From Methylobacterium sp. (lineage in GTDB: Bacteria; Pseudomonadota; Alphaproteobacteria; Rhizobiales; Beijerinckiaceae), in assembly GCA_020252645.1 (NCBI GenBank), contig JADCCN010000011.1, positions 17,546-81,545 on the forward strand: 64,000 nucleotides of DNA, written 5' to 3'. Shown piece after piece: positions 48,196-57,372 of this stretch (its first letter is position 1; each line of letters begins with the position of its first letter). Position numbers and translations under genes: made by a program. The notes under the pieces were generated by a model. It was not told the DNA's origin, searched no databases, and saw only the letters and a list, made by a program, of their open reading frames with translations.

Positions 48196-48693
48196 ATGAC
48201 GGAACTCTCCCTCACGATCGAAGCCGCGAAGGCCAGCGACGAAGCGGCCATCGAGAAACTGCACCAGCGTGCCTTTGGTCCCGGTCGCTTTGCGCGGACG
48301 GCCTATCGCATTCGCGAACAGGCGAGCGCGGCGGAATCGCTCGCCTTCGTGGCGCGTGTGGGTTCGCTGCTGGTGGGTTCGGTGCAGTTGACGCCGGTGC
48401 GGCTGGGCGAGGCACGCGCCTTCATGCTCGGGCCGCTCACGGTGGAACCGGCCTTCGAGAAGCGCGGCATCGGCGCGGCCCTGCTGCAGCGCTGCGAGCA
48501 GGCGGCACGGGCCATGCGCTCGGACGCGATCTTCCTCGTGGGGGATGAGCCCTATTACGGCCGCCACGGCTACAAGCGCGTGCCCATGGGCCGCGTGAGC
48601 CTTCCCGGTCCGGTTGATCCCGGACGGCTGCTCGTCCTGCCGCTGACCGAAACCGGGGCGAGCCTCTCCGGCCCGCTGGTTTCCGCGCGCTGA
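48196..48693 (+). CDS. GNAT-family N-acetyltransferase
   Basis: A 165-residue acetyltransferase with the acetyl-CoA motif LGPLTVEPAFEKRGIGAALL (residues about 77-96; the R/QxxGxG/A form is EKRGIG). Features of the YhbS-like subgroup include FLVGDEPYYGRHGYKRVPMG near residues 115-134. The substrate is unknown. ATG 48196 is taken as start, with GAGGG close before it. Its end abuts the converging membrane protein gene without a gap. Confidence 0.87.
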   Translation: MTELSLTIEAAKASDEAAIEKLHQRAFGPGRFARTAYRIREQASAAESLAFVARVGSLLVGSVQLTPVRLGEARAFMLGPLTVEPAFEKRGIGAALLQRCEQAARAMRSDAIFLVGDEPYYGRHGYKRVPMGRVSLPGPVDPGRLLVLPLTETGASLSGPLVSAR

Positions 48694-50814
48694 TCAGGCC
48701 GAACCGCGCGACTGGCGGCGACGCCCTTCGCTGAACCACATGGCGATGAGCGGCAGGAGCAGCAGCCCCAGCCCGAGGAAACCCATGCCAAGTGGTGTGA
48801 TGGTGATGCCCCGCAGGATGGATGCGGTATTAGGCTTGAGGCCGATGTAATCCGAGCCCGCGAAGCGGCTGCCGGCGCGGATATCCACGATGCGCGGCAC
48901 GGCGACCGTGCCATTCGCCGCGATGCGCCGCACCGAGCCGCCGGTCCATTCCGCGACGGGCTGGAGCATCTCGGTCGTGGAGATCACCTGCCGGAACTCG
49001 CGCGGGTTCGGCGGGCCGGCATTGGCGAAGGCGAGCAGGCCACCATTGGTGGCGCGATGCAGGCCGGCGCGGCGGATCGTCACCTCCGCCTGCCAGAGGC
49101 CCGGCTCGGTCTCGGCGAGCGAAATCGGCAAGGTTTCCCCGGCCGGATTCGTTAGTTCCACATCGCCCGGCGGGCCGCCGATGGTGCGGCGCTCGACCAC
49201 GAGGCGATTGCCGCTGACCATGAGGCGCAAGGCCTCTTCCTCCAGCTCCGGCTCCTTCATCAGCCAATGCGAGAGGCGGCGCAGCACATCGAGATAGGGG
49301 CCGCCGCCCTGATAGCCGCGCGCCCAGAGCCAGACATGATCGGACAGGAACAGCCCCACGCGACCCTTCCCCTCGCGCTTCAGCATGAGAAGCGGCAGGC
49401 CATCGGCGCCGGTCATCAGGCCCTGCCCGTCGCGCGGGCGGGCCGCGATCTGCCGGAACCAGGGCGACCAGCGCGCGGCCTTCACGGCAATCGGCCCGGA
49501 GCCTTCATTCGCGCCCTCAAGCTTGCGCGTCACCGGGTGCTTCTGGCCGAGATCGGTGACTTCCGCGCGATAGGGCCGCTCGATGATCGAGCCGGTGGGC
49601 TCGGCCGGCATGATGTCCTTCAGCGGCGTGGTGAGCAGCCCGTTGCGCGCCACGAATTCCGGCCCGACCGCGAAGAGCATCGCCCCGCCATCGCGCACAT
49701 AGCGCACCATGTTCTCGAAATAGAGCGTCGGGAGGAAGGTCTGGTTCGAGTAGCGGTCGAAGATGATGAGATCGAATTCCTTGATCTTCTGCACGAAGAG
49801 TTCGCGCGTGGGAAAGGCGATCAGCGAGAGTTCGTTGGTGGGCGTGCCGTCCTGTTTCTCGGGTGGGCGGAGAATGGTGAAATGCACGAGATCGACATTC
49901 GGATCGGCCTTGAGCAGGTTGCGCCAGGTGCGCTCGCCATTATGGGGCTCGCCGGAAACCAGCAGCACGCGCAATTTCTCGCGCACGCCCTCGATGGGGA
50001 TGGCGAGGATGTTGTTGAGGCCGGTAAGCTCGCCCGGCGCGGTTTCGATGCCGACCTCGAACAGGTTCAGCCCCGCGCGATCGAGCTTGAGGGTCACGCG
50101 GAAGGGCACGCCCGGCACCACGGGGCGGGCGGGCAGCGTCTCGCCATTCTGGCGCAGCGTGAGGCGAAGCGGCGCGGCGCTTTCCCCTTGCGTTTCCACC
50201 CGCACGATGGCCGTAACCTCCTTGCCGACAAGGCCGAAGCGCGGCGCTTCCACCAATTCGATGCGGCGATCGAATTCATTCGCGCGGCCTGTGATCAGCC
50301 CGTGGAAGGGGGCGGTGAATCCGAGGCGCGCTCGCTCCTCCGGCACGTCATGCACAACGCCATCGGTGATGGCGATCACGCCCGCGAGGCGATCCTGCGG
50401 CACGTCGCGCGTTGTGGCGGAGAGCGTTTCGAACAGGCGCGTGCCATCCGAGGAGCCCTCGCGCTCGAACACATCCACCATGCGGATCTCGGTATTCGGT
50501 CGACGCTTCAACGCTTCCGTGACCTCGCGCAGCGCCTCTTCGGTCTCGGCGGGCCGCGTCGCGAGGTTCTGCGAACCGGACCGGTCGACCACGACCGCGA
50601 CGATATCGGTCAGCGGGTCGCGCTTCTCGTTCACGAGGCGCGGATCGGCAAGGCCGAGACAGATGAGAAGCGTCGCGGCCAATCGCAGCCAGGCGCCGCG
50701 CTTGCCGCGGAATACCAGCACCAGGCAGACGCCCAGCGCCAGAAGGGCAAAGCCGATCAGCACCGGCCAGGGCAGGAAGGGCGCGAAATCGAGGCTCAGC
50801 CGATCAGCATTCAT
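48694..50814 (-). CDS. Large membrane protein with VWA-like region (glutamine amidotransferase-like)
   Basis: A 706-residue envelope protein: two membrane helices at the N-terminus (residues about 15-55), then a von Willebrand A-like region opening IVAVVVDRSGSQ with a DxSxS metal site (about 71-82). A central region follows that resembles class I glutamine amidotransferases (LRVLLVSGEPHNGERTWRNL). One C-terminal helix (GMGFLGLGLLLLPLIAMWFS) precedes a basic tail. It is the last gene of a moxR-DUF58-DUF4159 row with 1-4 base overlaps. Such clusters belong to the Bat/MoxR chaperone type, and the exact role is unknown. Confidence 0.8.
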   Translation of the reverse strand: MNADRLSLDFAPFLPWPVLIGFALLALGVCLVLVFRGKRGAWLRLAATLLICLGLADPRLVNEKRDPLTDIVAVVVDRSGSQNLATRPAETEEALREVTEALKRRPNTEIRMVDVFEREGSSDGTRLFETLSATTRDVPQDRLAGVIAITDGVVHDVPEERARLGFTAPFHGLITGRANEFDRRIELVEAPRFGLVGKEVTAIVRVETQGESAAPLRLTLRQNGETLPARPVVPGVPFRVTLKLDRAGLNLFEVGIETAPGELTGLNNILAIPIEGVREKLRVLLVSGEPHNGERTWRNLLKADPNVDLVHFTILRPPEKQDGTPTNELSLIAFPTRELFVQKIKEFDLIIFDRYSNQTFLPTLYFENMVRYVRDGGAMLFAVGPEFVARNGLLTTPLKDIMPAEPTGSIIERPYRAEVTDLGQKHPVTRKLEGANEGSGPIAVKAARWSPWFRQIAARPRDGQGLMTGADGLPLLMLKREGKGRVGLFLSDHVWLWARGYQGGGPYLDVLRRLSHWLMKEPELEEEALRLMVSGNRLVVERRTIGGPPGDVELTNPAGETLPISLAETEPGLWQAEVTIRRAGLHRATNGGLLAFANAGPPNPREFRQVISTTEMLQPVAEWTGGSVRRIAANGTVAVPRIVDIRAGSRFAGSDYIGLKPNTASILRGITITPLGMGFLGLGLLLLPLIAMWFSEGRRRQSRGSA

Positions 50815-53624
50815 TGCCCCAGCCTTTCAAGCAAAGCCGGCACATGCACCTGATCGGCCTTGTAGTTGCCGGTCATCACATACATCACGATGTTCACGCC
50901 GGTGCGCAGCGCGAATTCGCGCTGGCGCGGCTCGCCCGGCACGAGCGGGAAGAGCGGCTGCCCAAGCCGATCCACCGCCCAGGCCGCGGCGAGATCATTG
51001 CTCGTGATGATCAGTGGCGACACACGATCGCCCGCGCGGGCCGGCACCTTGGTATCGCGCGGGCCGGAAATCGCCTCGACCCAGGTATCCCCCGCGACAT
51101 AGCGGCCGACCATGCGGTCGAGCAGGTAGAAGGTTTTCGTCAGCACATGATCGGCCGGTACCGGCTCGAGCGCGGGAATGTCGAGGGAGGCGAGAATGCG
51201 GCGCAGCGCGCGCGTCTCGGCCGTGGGCTGGCCGCCGGAGCGCTGGGCAAAGGCATCGCGCGTGTCGAACACCACCGTGCCGCCATTCTTCATGTAGGTA
51301 TCGATGGCGCGGATCGCGGCTTCCGGCGGGCGCGGCTGGTCCGGCAGCACGGGCCAGTAGATCATCGGAAAGAAGACGAGTTCGTCCTTCTCCGGATGGA
51401 TGCCGACCGGCTCGTCGAGGCTGATGGCCGTGCGCTGCTGCAGGATCTGCCCGAGGCCGAGCAAGCCGGCCCGGCTCGCCTCATCCACCGAGGCGTTGCC
51501 GGTGATGACATAGGCAATCCGTGGACGGAGAGCCGAGCGCATCTCTTCCGGCGTGGTGGTGATGGGCGGCGGCTGCGCCTGGTTCTGGTTCGCCGGCGGG
51601 GCGACACCCTGCGCTTCCACGCGCTGCGGCAGCATGGCCGCCGCGCCGAGCCCTGCGGCCAGCAGGGCAGCCGCTGTCGCCGCGCGGAAGCCGCGACGCA
51701 GGCCACCGGTTGAGATCCAGAGAACAGCGAGGGCATCGGCGAGGATCAACAGCGCCGCAAGCCCCATCAACCACGGACGCAGATCAACCGAAGCGGCACC
51801 CGCCAGGCCCTGCACCGCGTGGCCCTGCCAGTCGATGCCGCGCAAGCCGTCATTCGTGCTCACGGCATTCACGGCCAAACTCGCCTCCGGCGGACCATAG
51901 AAGCCCGGCGGGTTCTCACGCGTGGCGCTGCCGGTGCGGCGCGGATCGAGCGGGCGCGCGGTGGCGGGCGGTGCGGAAAGGGTTCCGAAACCATCGAGCG
52001 TAAGCCGCGCCGGCAGCAGCTCGCCGGCGGAAAACTGGCCCGCGCCGGCATTGGCATGGCTGGCGGCGAGTTGCAGGCAACGGCGGAGCATATCGACGAA
52101 GATGCCCGAAAGCGGCAGGTTCGACCAGCTTGTATCGGCCGTGACATGGAAGAGGATGATCTGCCCCTTGCCGCGCGCGGCGGCCGAGACAAGCGGCGTG
52201 CCATCCTCCAGCACGGCCCAGCTTGCGCGCGTCAGGGTGGAATCCGGTTCTGCCAGCACCTGCCGCTCCACGCGGATCTCCTCGCGGATGGGGATGCCGT
52301 AGAAGGGCGAGCCCTCCGGGAAAGCACCGAGCTTCTGCGGCCTGTCCCATGAGAGCGCACCGCCGAGGATGCGCCCGCCGCGCCTCAGGCGCACCGGCAG
52401 GAGTTCGTCGCTCGCCGCCGCAAGGCCGGGGCCGGCAAAGCGGATCAGCGTGCCGCCATTCTCCACGAAGCGCCCGACCGTTTCGGCCGTGCTGCCCGAG
52501 AGCGTGCCGATATCGACGAGAACCAGAATATCAGGCCGCTCCTCGAGCGCGCGCTCGATCGGGTCGGGCGTGCCGCGCGCAGGCTCGCGCAGTTCGGAAA
52601 AGGGTTGCAGCGCGCGCGTGACGAAGAAGCGACCGGAGACCAGCGGCTGGGCGGTGTCGGTCGTCTCGCCCGTGATGATGGCCACGCGCCGGCGGCGGCT
52701 GGAGCCATCCACAAGCGCCACGGCCCCGGCATGGCGCGCTTCGGCCACTTCCAGCCGCGAGACGGCGTTCAGCAATTCGAGCGGCAGGGCAAGGCGGGCC
52801 TTGGCCTCCGCGCCGCCGGCCTCGAAGGCGAAGGTCACCTCGCCCAGTGGCCGGCCGCGGTCATCGCTGGCCCGAAGCAGGCCCGTTTCCGCCCCACCCC
52901 GGCCGCCCGGGCGCAAAAGCGCGATGTCGAGCCCCTCGGCGGAAGCGGATACCCCGGAAATCGCCACCGGGCTCTTGTCGAGCGGAGAGAGGATATTCAC
53001 GCGGTTTCCAAAGCCCGAAAGGAAGCTGGTGAGCCGTGCCTGTTCGGCTTGTGTCGTCACACCATCGGAAACCCAGATCGCGCCGGCCTGCGGATCGGCA
53101 TCCAGCAGCCGTTCGGCGGCGGCCAGCATCGTCTCGCGATCCGGCCGGAAGGATTTCGGCTGAAGGCCCATCACCCTGGCGAGTGCGGTGCGTGCCGCTT
53201 CCGGAATGGCCTCCGGGCGGTCGTCACTGGCGGTCAGCAGCACGATGGCGCGAGAGGGCTGGTCCGCGAGGATCGCGGAAACACGCTCGATGCGGGTCTT
53301 CCAGTCGCCTGCGGCGCCCCAGCCATCATCGATCATCAGCACCAGCGGCCCGGAGCCAGCCGGCAGGACTGTCGCGTTGGGCTGCCAGCGCGGGCCGGCC
53401 ACCGCGAGAATGACGGCTGCCGCGAGTGCGAGGCGCATCAACAGCAGCCAGAGCGGGGTGCGCGCGGGCTCGCGCTCGCGGCCCAGCAGATCCTTCACCA
53501 GCGGCAGGGTGGGAAGCGGCATGCGCTTTGGCGGCGGCGGGGTCAGCCGCAACAGCCAGTAAAGCGCGGGCAGCGCCACCAGCGCGATCAGAGCGAAAGG
53601 CGCGGCGAAGGCCAGGGCGCTCAT
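50811..53624 (-). CDS. DUF4159/BatA-domain membrane protein
   Basis: A 937-residue protein starting MSALAFAAPFALIALVALPA. The N-terminal 90 residues match the BatA aerotolerance domain with two helices (WLLRLTPPPPKRMPLPTLPL between them). A VWA-like part follows (PLVLMIDDGWGAAGDWKTRI), further helices occur near residues 640-700, and the C-terminal 210 residues form the DUF4159 domain (ALRPRIAYVITGNASVDEAS, then FFPMIYWPVLPDQPRPPEAA). It overlaps both neighbours by four bases. Homologues always travel with MoxR and DUF58 proteins; the function remains open. Confidence 0.85.
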   Translation of the reverse strand: MSALAFAAPFALIALVALPALYWLLRLTPPPPKRMPLPTLPLVKDLLGREREPARTPLWLLLMRLALAAAVILAVAGPRWQPNATVLPAGSGPLVLMIDDGWGAAGDWKTRIERVSAILADQPSRAIVLLTASDDRPEAIPEAARTALARVMGLQPKSFRPDRETMLAAAERLLDADPQAGAIWVSDGVTTQAEQARLTSFLSGFGNRVNILSPLDKSPVAISGVSASAEGLDIALLRPGGRGGAETGLLRASDDRGRPLGEVTFAFEAGGAEAKARLALPLELLNAVSRLEVAEARHAGAVALVDGSSRRRRVAIITGETTDTAQPLVSGRFFVTRALQPFSELREPARGTPDPIERALEERPDILVLVDIGTLSGSTAETVGRFVENGGTLIRFAGPGLAAASDELLPVRLRRGGRILGGALSWDRPQKLGAFPEGSPFYGIPIREEIRVERQVLAEPDSTLTRASWAVLEDGTPLVSAAARGKGQIILFHVTADTSWSNLPLSGIFVDMLRRCLQLAASHANAGAGQFSAGELLPARLTLDGFGTLSAPPATARPLDPRRTGSATRENPPGFYGPPEASLAVNAVSTNDGLRGIDWQGHAVQGLAGAASVDLRPWLMGLAALLILADALAVLWISTGGLRRGFRAATAAALLAAGLGAAAMLPQRVEAQGVAPPANQNQAQPPPITTTPEEMRSALRPRIAYVITGNASVDEASRAGLLGLGQILQQRTAISLDEPVGIHPEKDELVFFPMIYWPVLPDQPRPPEAAIRAIDTYMKNGGTVVFDTRDAFAQRSGGQPTAETRALRRILASLDIPALEPVPADHVLTKTFYLLDRMVGRYVAGDTWVEAISGPRDTKVPARAGDRVSPLIITSNDLAAAWAVDRLGQPLFPLVPGEPRQREFALRTGVNIVMYVMTGNYKADQVHVPALLERLGQ

Positions 53625-54583
53625 GGTCTCGCCTCCTCGACATCGCCTTCGGTGAGGCGCGGCAGGGCCGGAACTTGGCCGCCGATCAGCGCGGCGAGCA
53701 TCAGCAGAACCTCCGCCGGGGGGCGATCCGTCACATGATGCAGGAAGCTGAAGCCGTGGCGCGTCGCGATGCGGCGGATTTCGGCCCGGTGAGCCAGGAT
53801 GCGCTCGCGATAACGCCCGGCGACCTCGCCGACCTCGCCGACGCGCCACAGATCGGGCGCCTCAAGCCCCTCGAATTCCACCTCGCCCACGAAGGGAAAC
53901 TCCTCCTCCACGGGGTCGCGGACCATGACGATCGTGCCGCGCACGCCCTTGGCGGCAATTGCCCTGAGCCTGGCCGCAAAATCCTCGACGGGGAGAATGA
54001 AATCACCGATCAGCACCAGGCGATCCTGCCGCCGCAGCGGAACATCCGGCGGGAAGCCGCCGGCATCGGCCTCTATGCCCCGGGCGCGCAGCAGCGCCTC
54101 GGCCAAGCGCGGGATGATCTGCCGCGAGGCCATCGGGTTGGTGCGCCCGAGAAGGGCCACCCGCTCGCCGGCATGCACGAGCATGTCGGCCAGCGCGAGG
54201 CCCAGCACGATGGCGCGGTCGCGCTTCGGTTTCTGCGCCAGCGACGAGACAAAATGCATGGAGGGCGAGAGATCGAACCAGATCGAATAGGATGAGGCGC
54301 TTTCCCATTCGCGTTCACGCACATAGAGCCGGTCGTCGCGGGCGGAACGCCGCCAGTCGATGCGATGCGCGGCCTCGCCGGGCACGAAAGCGCGAAACTC
54401 CCAGAACTCTTCGCCGGGGCCCGGACGACGACGCCCGTGGATGCCCATGGTGAGTTGAGCCGCAACCTGCCGCGCCTCCACCGTGAGATGCTCCAGCACG
54501 CTCGACAGCGCCGCCGCCTCGCGCTCTAGGCCCGAGGGCAGGCTCTTGCCGTAGCGGGGAAGGGCGCGCGCAAGATCCGCCAT
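53621..54583 (-). CDS. DUF58 domain protein
   Basis: A 320-residue soluble protein of the DUF58/YeaD family. The family core is EFWEFRAFVPGEAAHRIDWR, then SARDDRLYVREREWE and YSIWFDLSPSM (residues about 60-105), a VWA-like fold with a DxSxS-like site. It lies directly downstream of moxR (start and stop share one base) and overlaps the DUF4159 gene by four bases. Work on related Bat systems suggests that MoxR ATPases act on DUF58/VWA partners. Confidence 0.9.
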   Translation of the reverse strand: MADLARALPRYGKSLPSGLEREAAALSSVLEHLTVEARQVAAQLTMGIHGRRRPGPGEEFWEFRAFVPGEAAHRIDWRRSARDDRLYVREREWESASSYSIWFDLSPSMHFVSSLAQKPKRDRAIVLGLALADMLVHAGERVALLGRTNPMASRQIIPRLAEALLRARGIEADAGGFPPDVPLRRQDRLVLIGDFILPVEDFAARLRAIAAKGVRGTIVMVRDPVEEEFPFVGEVEFEGLEAPDLWRVGEVGEVAGRYRERILAHRAEIRRIATRHGFSFLHHVTDRPPAEVLLMLAALIGGQVPALPRLTEGDVEEARP

Positions 54584-55581
54584 CAGCGATACTTCGCCGT
54601 CAGGCCGGAAATGATGTTCCCGAGGGTTTCGCCTTCCGCACGGGCCGCGAAGGAGAGCGCCATGCGGTGCTTTAGCACGGGCTCCGCCAGCGCGATCACG
54701 TCTTCCATGGAAGGCGAGAGCCGGCCATCGATCAGCGCGCGGGCGCGGGCGGCGAGCATCAGGGCCTGCGAGGCGCGCGGGCCCGGACCCCAGACGAGCT
54801 TCTCGGCCAGCGGCGTGCCTGGCGCGGGGCGGGCCGAGCGGACGAGATCGAGGATCGCATCGACGATCTGCTCGCCCACCGGCAGGCGGCGCACGAGGCG
54901 CTGTGCGGCGACGAGGCCCTCGGCGGAGAGCACGGCCTGCGGTTCGGCATGCTCCGCGCCGGTGGTTTCGATCAGCATGCGGCGTTCGGCCGTGCGGTCG
55001 GGGTAGTTCACGTCGATCTGAAGCAGGAAACGGTCGAGCTGCGCCTCGGGAAGCGGGTAGGTGCCTTCCTGCTCGATCGGGTTCTGGGTCGCGAGCACAT
55101 GGAAGGGGCGGGGCAGGTCATGCCGCTGGCCGGCAATCGTCACGAAGCCCTCCTGCATCGCCTGCAGAAGCGCGGATTGCGTGCGGGGCGAGGCCCGGTT
55201 GATTTCGTCTGCCATCAGCAGTTCGGCAAAGACCGGACCCTTGATGAAGCGGAAGGCGCGCTTGCCGGGCGTGGGCTCCTCGAGGATTTCCGTGCCGAGA
55301 ATGTCCGAAGGCATCAGATCCGGCGTGAACTGAACGCGGCGGGCATCGAGCCCCAGAACCTTGCCGAGCGTTTCGACAAGCTTGGTCTTCGCAAGGCCCG
55401 GCACGCCGACGAGCAGCGCATGGCCGCCGGCGAGCAGCGTGACGAGGGTTTCCTCGACGACCGTTTCCTGGCCGAAGATCACCTTGCCGATCTCGCCGCG
55501 CGCCTTCTTGAGGCTCTGGCCGGCATCCTCGGCGAGGCGGACAAAGGAGGCGGCGAAATCCTTGGGTTCATGGGCCTGCAT
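54583..55581 (-). CDS. MoxR-family AAA+ ATPase
   Basis: A 332-residue AAA+ ATPase. Walker A is GVPGLAKT (residues 59-66), Walker B and sensor regions are LLMADEINRASPRTQSALLQ and HVLATQNPIEQEGTYPLPEA, with the C-terminal lid domain after about residue 230. MoxR proteins act as chaperones in the maturation of metal enzymes or envelope complexes. ATG 55581 (MQAHEPKDFAASFVRL) follows GGAGGAGAG. It is the first gene of a four-gene minus-strand unit and is divergent from the DUF1285 gene over 257 bases in which I see no further gene. Confidence 0.93.
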   Translation of the reverse strand: MQAHEPKDFAASFVRLAEDAGQSLKKARGEIGKVIFGQETVVEETLVTLLAGGHALLVGVPGLAKTKLVETLGKVLGLDARRVQFTPDLMPSDILGTEILEEPTPGKRAFRFIKGPVFAELLMADEINRASPRTQSALLQAMQEGFVTIAGQRHDLPRPFHVLATQNPIEQEGTYPLPEAQLDRFLLQIDVNYPDRTAERRMLIETTGAEHAEPQAVLSAEGLVAAQRLVRRLPVGEQIVDAILDLVRSARPAPGTPLAEKLVWGPGPRASQALMLAARARALIDGRLSPSMEDVIALAEPVLKHRMALSFAARAEGETLGNIISGLTAKYR

Positions 55582-55838
55582 TTCGCTCTCCTCCTGATGG
55601 GACCACGATCGTTCAATCTGGAACGCAAGCCCGTTCTCGGCAATGCACCAGCTGAGGCGCGGATGCCGAATCCCCATCACATTTCCGGCAATCCGCAAAA
55701 TAATCTGGTCGCGGAGGGGCAGTCGAACGCCGGATCATGGCAAGGCTGTGGCGGGTCTTTGCGTTTCGGCCTTCTGCGCCTACATCAAGGGGGAAGGAAT
55801 GGTCGAAGCCGATTGGCCGCACCCAAGAGATTTCCGGA

Positions 55839-56429
55839 ATGAGCCTGCCTGCGCTGCCGCCGCATTTTCTGGAATTCGCCGAGGCCAATGCCGGGCGGAA
55901 ATCGCCGCCCGTGGAGAAATGGAACCCCGCCTATTGCGGCGAGATCGATATGCGCATCGCGGCGGATGGCCGCTGGTTCTACCAGGGCGGCCCCATCACC
56001 CGGCTGCCCCTCGTGAAGCTCTTCGCCTCCATCCTGCGGAAAGATGCCGGGCATCATGTGCTGGTGACGCCGGTGGAACGCGTGGGCATCCGGGTGGACG
56101 ATGCGCCCTTCCTCGCGGTGGAGATGGAAGAGAGCAGGACCCCCGAAGGCCCGGCTCTCGCTTTTCGCACCAATCTCGACGAGATCGTGCTGGCCGGCGC
56201 GGAACATCCCATGCGCCTCACCCTGGCGGCCGATGGGGGCTTCAAGCCTTATATCCGGGTGCGCGGCGATCTCTGGGCGCTGGCGACACGCGCGGTAGCC
56301 CGGCAGATCGCCGAGCGGCTTGAGGAGCGCGCGACGGGGCTTGTGCTCCGCTCCGCCGGGTTGGAATTTCCGGTGCCGCCGGAAAACGGACCATCCGGGC
56401 CCGGCGAGGCCGAGGATCGTCATGGCTGA
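55839..56429 (+). CDS. DUF1285 family protein
   Basis: A 196-residue soluble protein with DUF1285 signatures: VEKWNPAYCGEIDMRIAADG (residues about 25-44), WFYQGGPITRLPLVKLFASI (about 46-65) and LVTPVERVGIRVDDAPFLAV. The family is widespread in proteobacteria and has no assigned function. ATG 55839 begins the homologous part. Its end overlaps the Nudix gene by eight bases. It opens the run DUF1285-Nudix-DUF6111-cca, an arrangement I associate with Hyphomicrobiales. Confidence 0.88.
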   Translation: MSLPALPPHFLEFAEANAGRKSPPVEKWNPAYCGEIDMRIAADGRWFYQGGPITRLPLVKLFASILRKDAGHHVLVTPVERVGIRVDDAPFLAVEMEESRTPEGPALAFRTNLDEIVLAGAEHPMRLTLAADGGFKPYIRVRGDLWALATRAVARQIAERLEERATGLVLRSAGLEFPVPPENGPSGPGEAEDRHG

Positions 56430-57093
56430 TTTCGCGCTCGATGGTTCCTTCACCGCACCGTTGCCGCCCGAGTTCCGGGAGGTCGAGCCGTTTTGCCTGC
56501 GCGCCCGGTCCAGGCTCTTTCCCGGGCCGCTGGATCCCGCGCAGGATTGGGAGCAGTTCGGCTGCCACAGAATCGCGGGCTTTCCTCCCGAGCCGGAATT
56601 CCTGGCGGAGGCCAGGCCGGCTGCGGTGCTGGTGCCCGTGGTGCGGCGCGAGCATGGTCTCTCGATCGTGCTGACGGAACGCGCGGCGCATCTCTCCACC
56701 CATGCCGGGCAGGTGGCCTTTCCCGGCGGGCGCGTCGAGCCCGGCGAGAGTGCCGCCCAGGCCGCCCTGCGCGAGGCGCAGGAGGAGATCGGCCTCTCTC
56801 CCAGCCATGTGGAGCCGCTGGGCTATCTGCCGCCCTATTTCTCCGGTACGGGTTATCGCGTGCAGCCGCTTGTGGCCGTGCTCGGGCCGGGCACGGAACT
56901 CCTCGCGGATGCGAATGAGGTGGCGCGGCTTTTCGAGGTGCCGCTCGCCCATGCGCTCGACACGCGGCGCTATCGGCGCGGCGAAATCTTCTGGCGCGGA
57001 CGTGAACGCTCCTTCTTCATCCTCGATTACCCCGATGCCTATATCTGGGGTGTGACGGCCGGAATCATGCGCAGTTTTGCAGATCGCTTCTGA
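56422..57093 (+). CDS. Nudix hydrolase, CoA pyrophosphatase type
   Basis: A 223-residue Nudix enzyme. The Nudix box is complete, GGRVEPGESAAQAALREAQE followed by EIGL (residues about 103-126). The preceding RAAHLSTHAGQVAFP is the UPF0035 signature of CoA diphosphatases (NudL), so it probably splits CoA or its derivatives to 4'-phosphopantetheine and 3',5'-ADP. It overlaps the DUF1285 gene and lies 15 bases before the DUF6111 gene. Confidence 0.9.
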   Translation: MADFALDGSFTAPLPPEFREVEPFCLRARSRLFPGPLDPAQDWEQFGCHRIAGFPPEPEFLAEARPAAVLVPVVRREHGLSIVLTERAAHLSTHAGQVAFPGGRVEPGESAAQAALREAQEEIGLSPSHVEPLGYLPPYFSGTGYRVQPLVAVLGPGTELLADANEVARLFEVPLAHALDTRRYRRGEIFWRGRERSFFILDYPDAYIWGVTAGIMRSFADRF

Positions 57094-57108
57094 CAACCAG
57101 GTGAGGGT

Positions 57109-57372
57109 ATGGCTCGCATTCTCTTGGAGATAGGCGGATTTTTCTTCCTGCCTTTTGTGGCCTATGCCGCGTTTCTGATGTGGCAGGGGCGACACCCCCA
57201 GGCTGCGAAACGGATGTTCGAGCAAAAGGCTTTGCTGGTGCAGACGCTGATCGGCCTCGTGTTGATGGCACTGGTTGTCCTCTTCATCGGTTTCACCGAT
57301 GAGGTCCATCAGGGCGCCTATCGCCCGGCGGTTTTCAAGGATGGCAAGCTGGTGCCGGGGACCATCGAGTGA
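57109..57372 (+). CDS. DUF6111 family small membrane protein
   Basis: An 87-residue protein with two membrane helices (ILLEIGGFFFLPFVAYAAFL at residues 3-22 and TLIGLVLMALVVLFIGFTDE at about 44-63) and a short conserved tail EVHQGAYRPAVFKDGKLVPG. A GGTGAGG ribosome site precedes the ATG. It overlaps the cca start (GTGA), so the two are coupled. It is known only as a conserved alphaproteobacterial family; function unknown. Confidence 0.82.
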   Translation: MARILLEIGGFFFLPFVAYAAFLMWQGRHPQAAKRMFEQKALLVQTLIGLVLMALVVLFIGFTDEVHQGAYRPAVFKDGKLVPGTIE

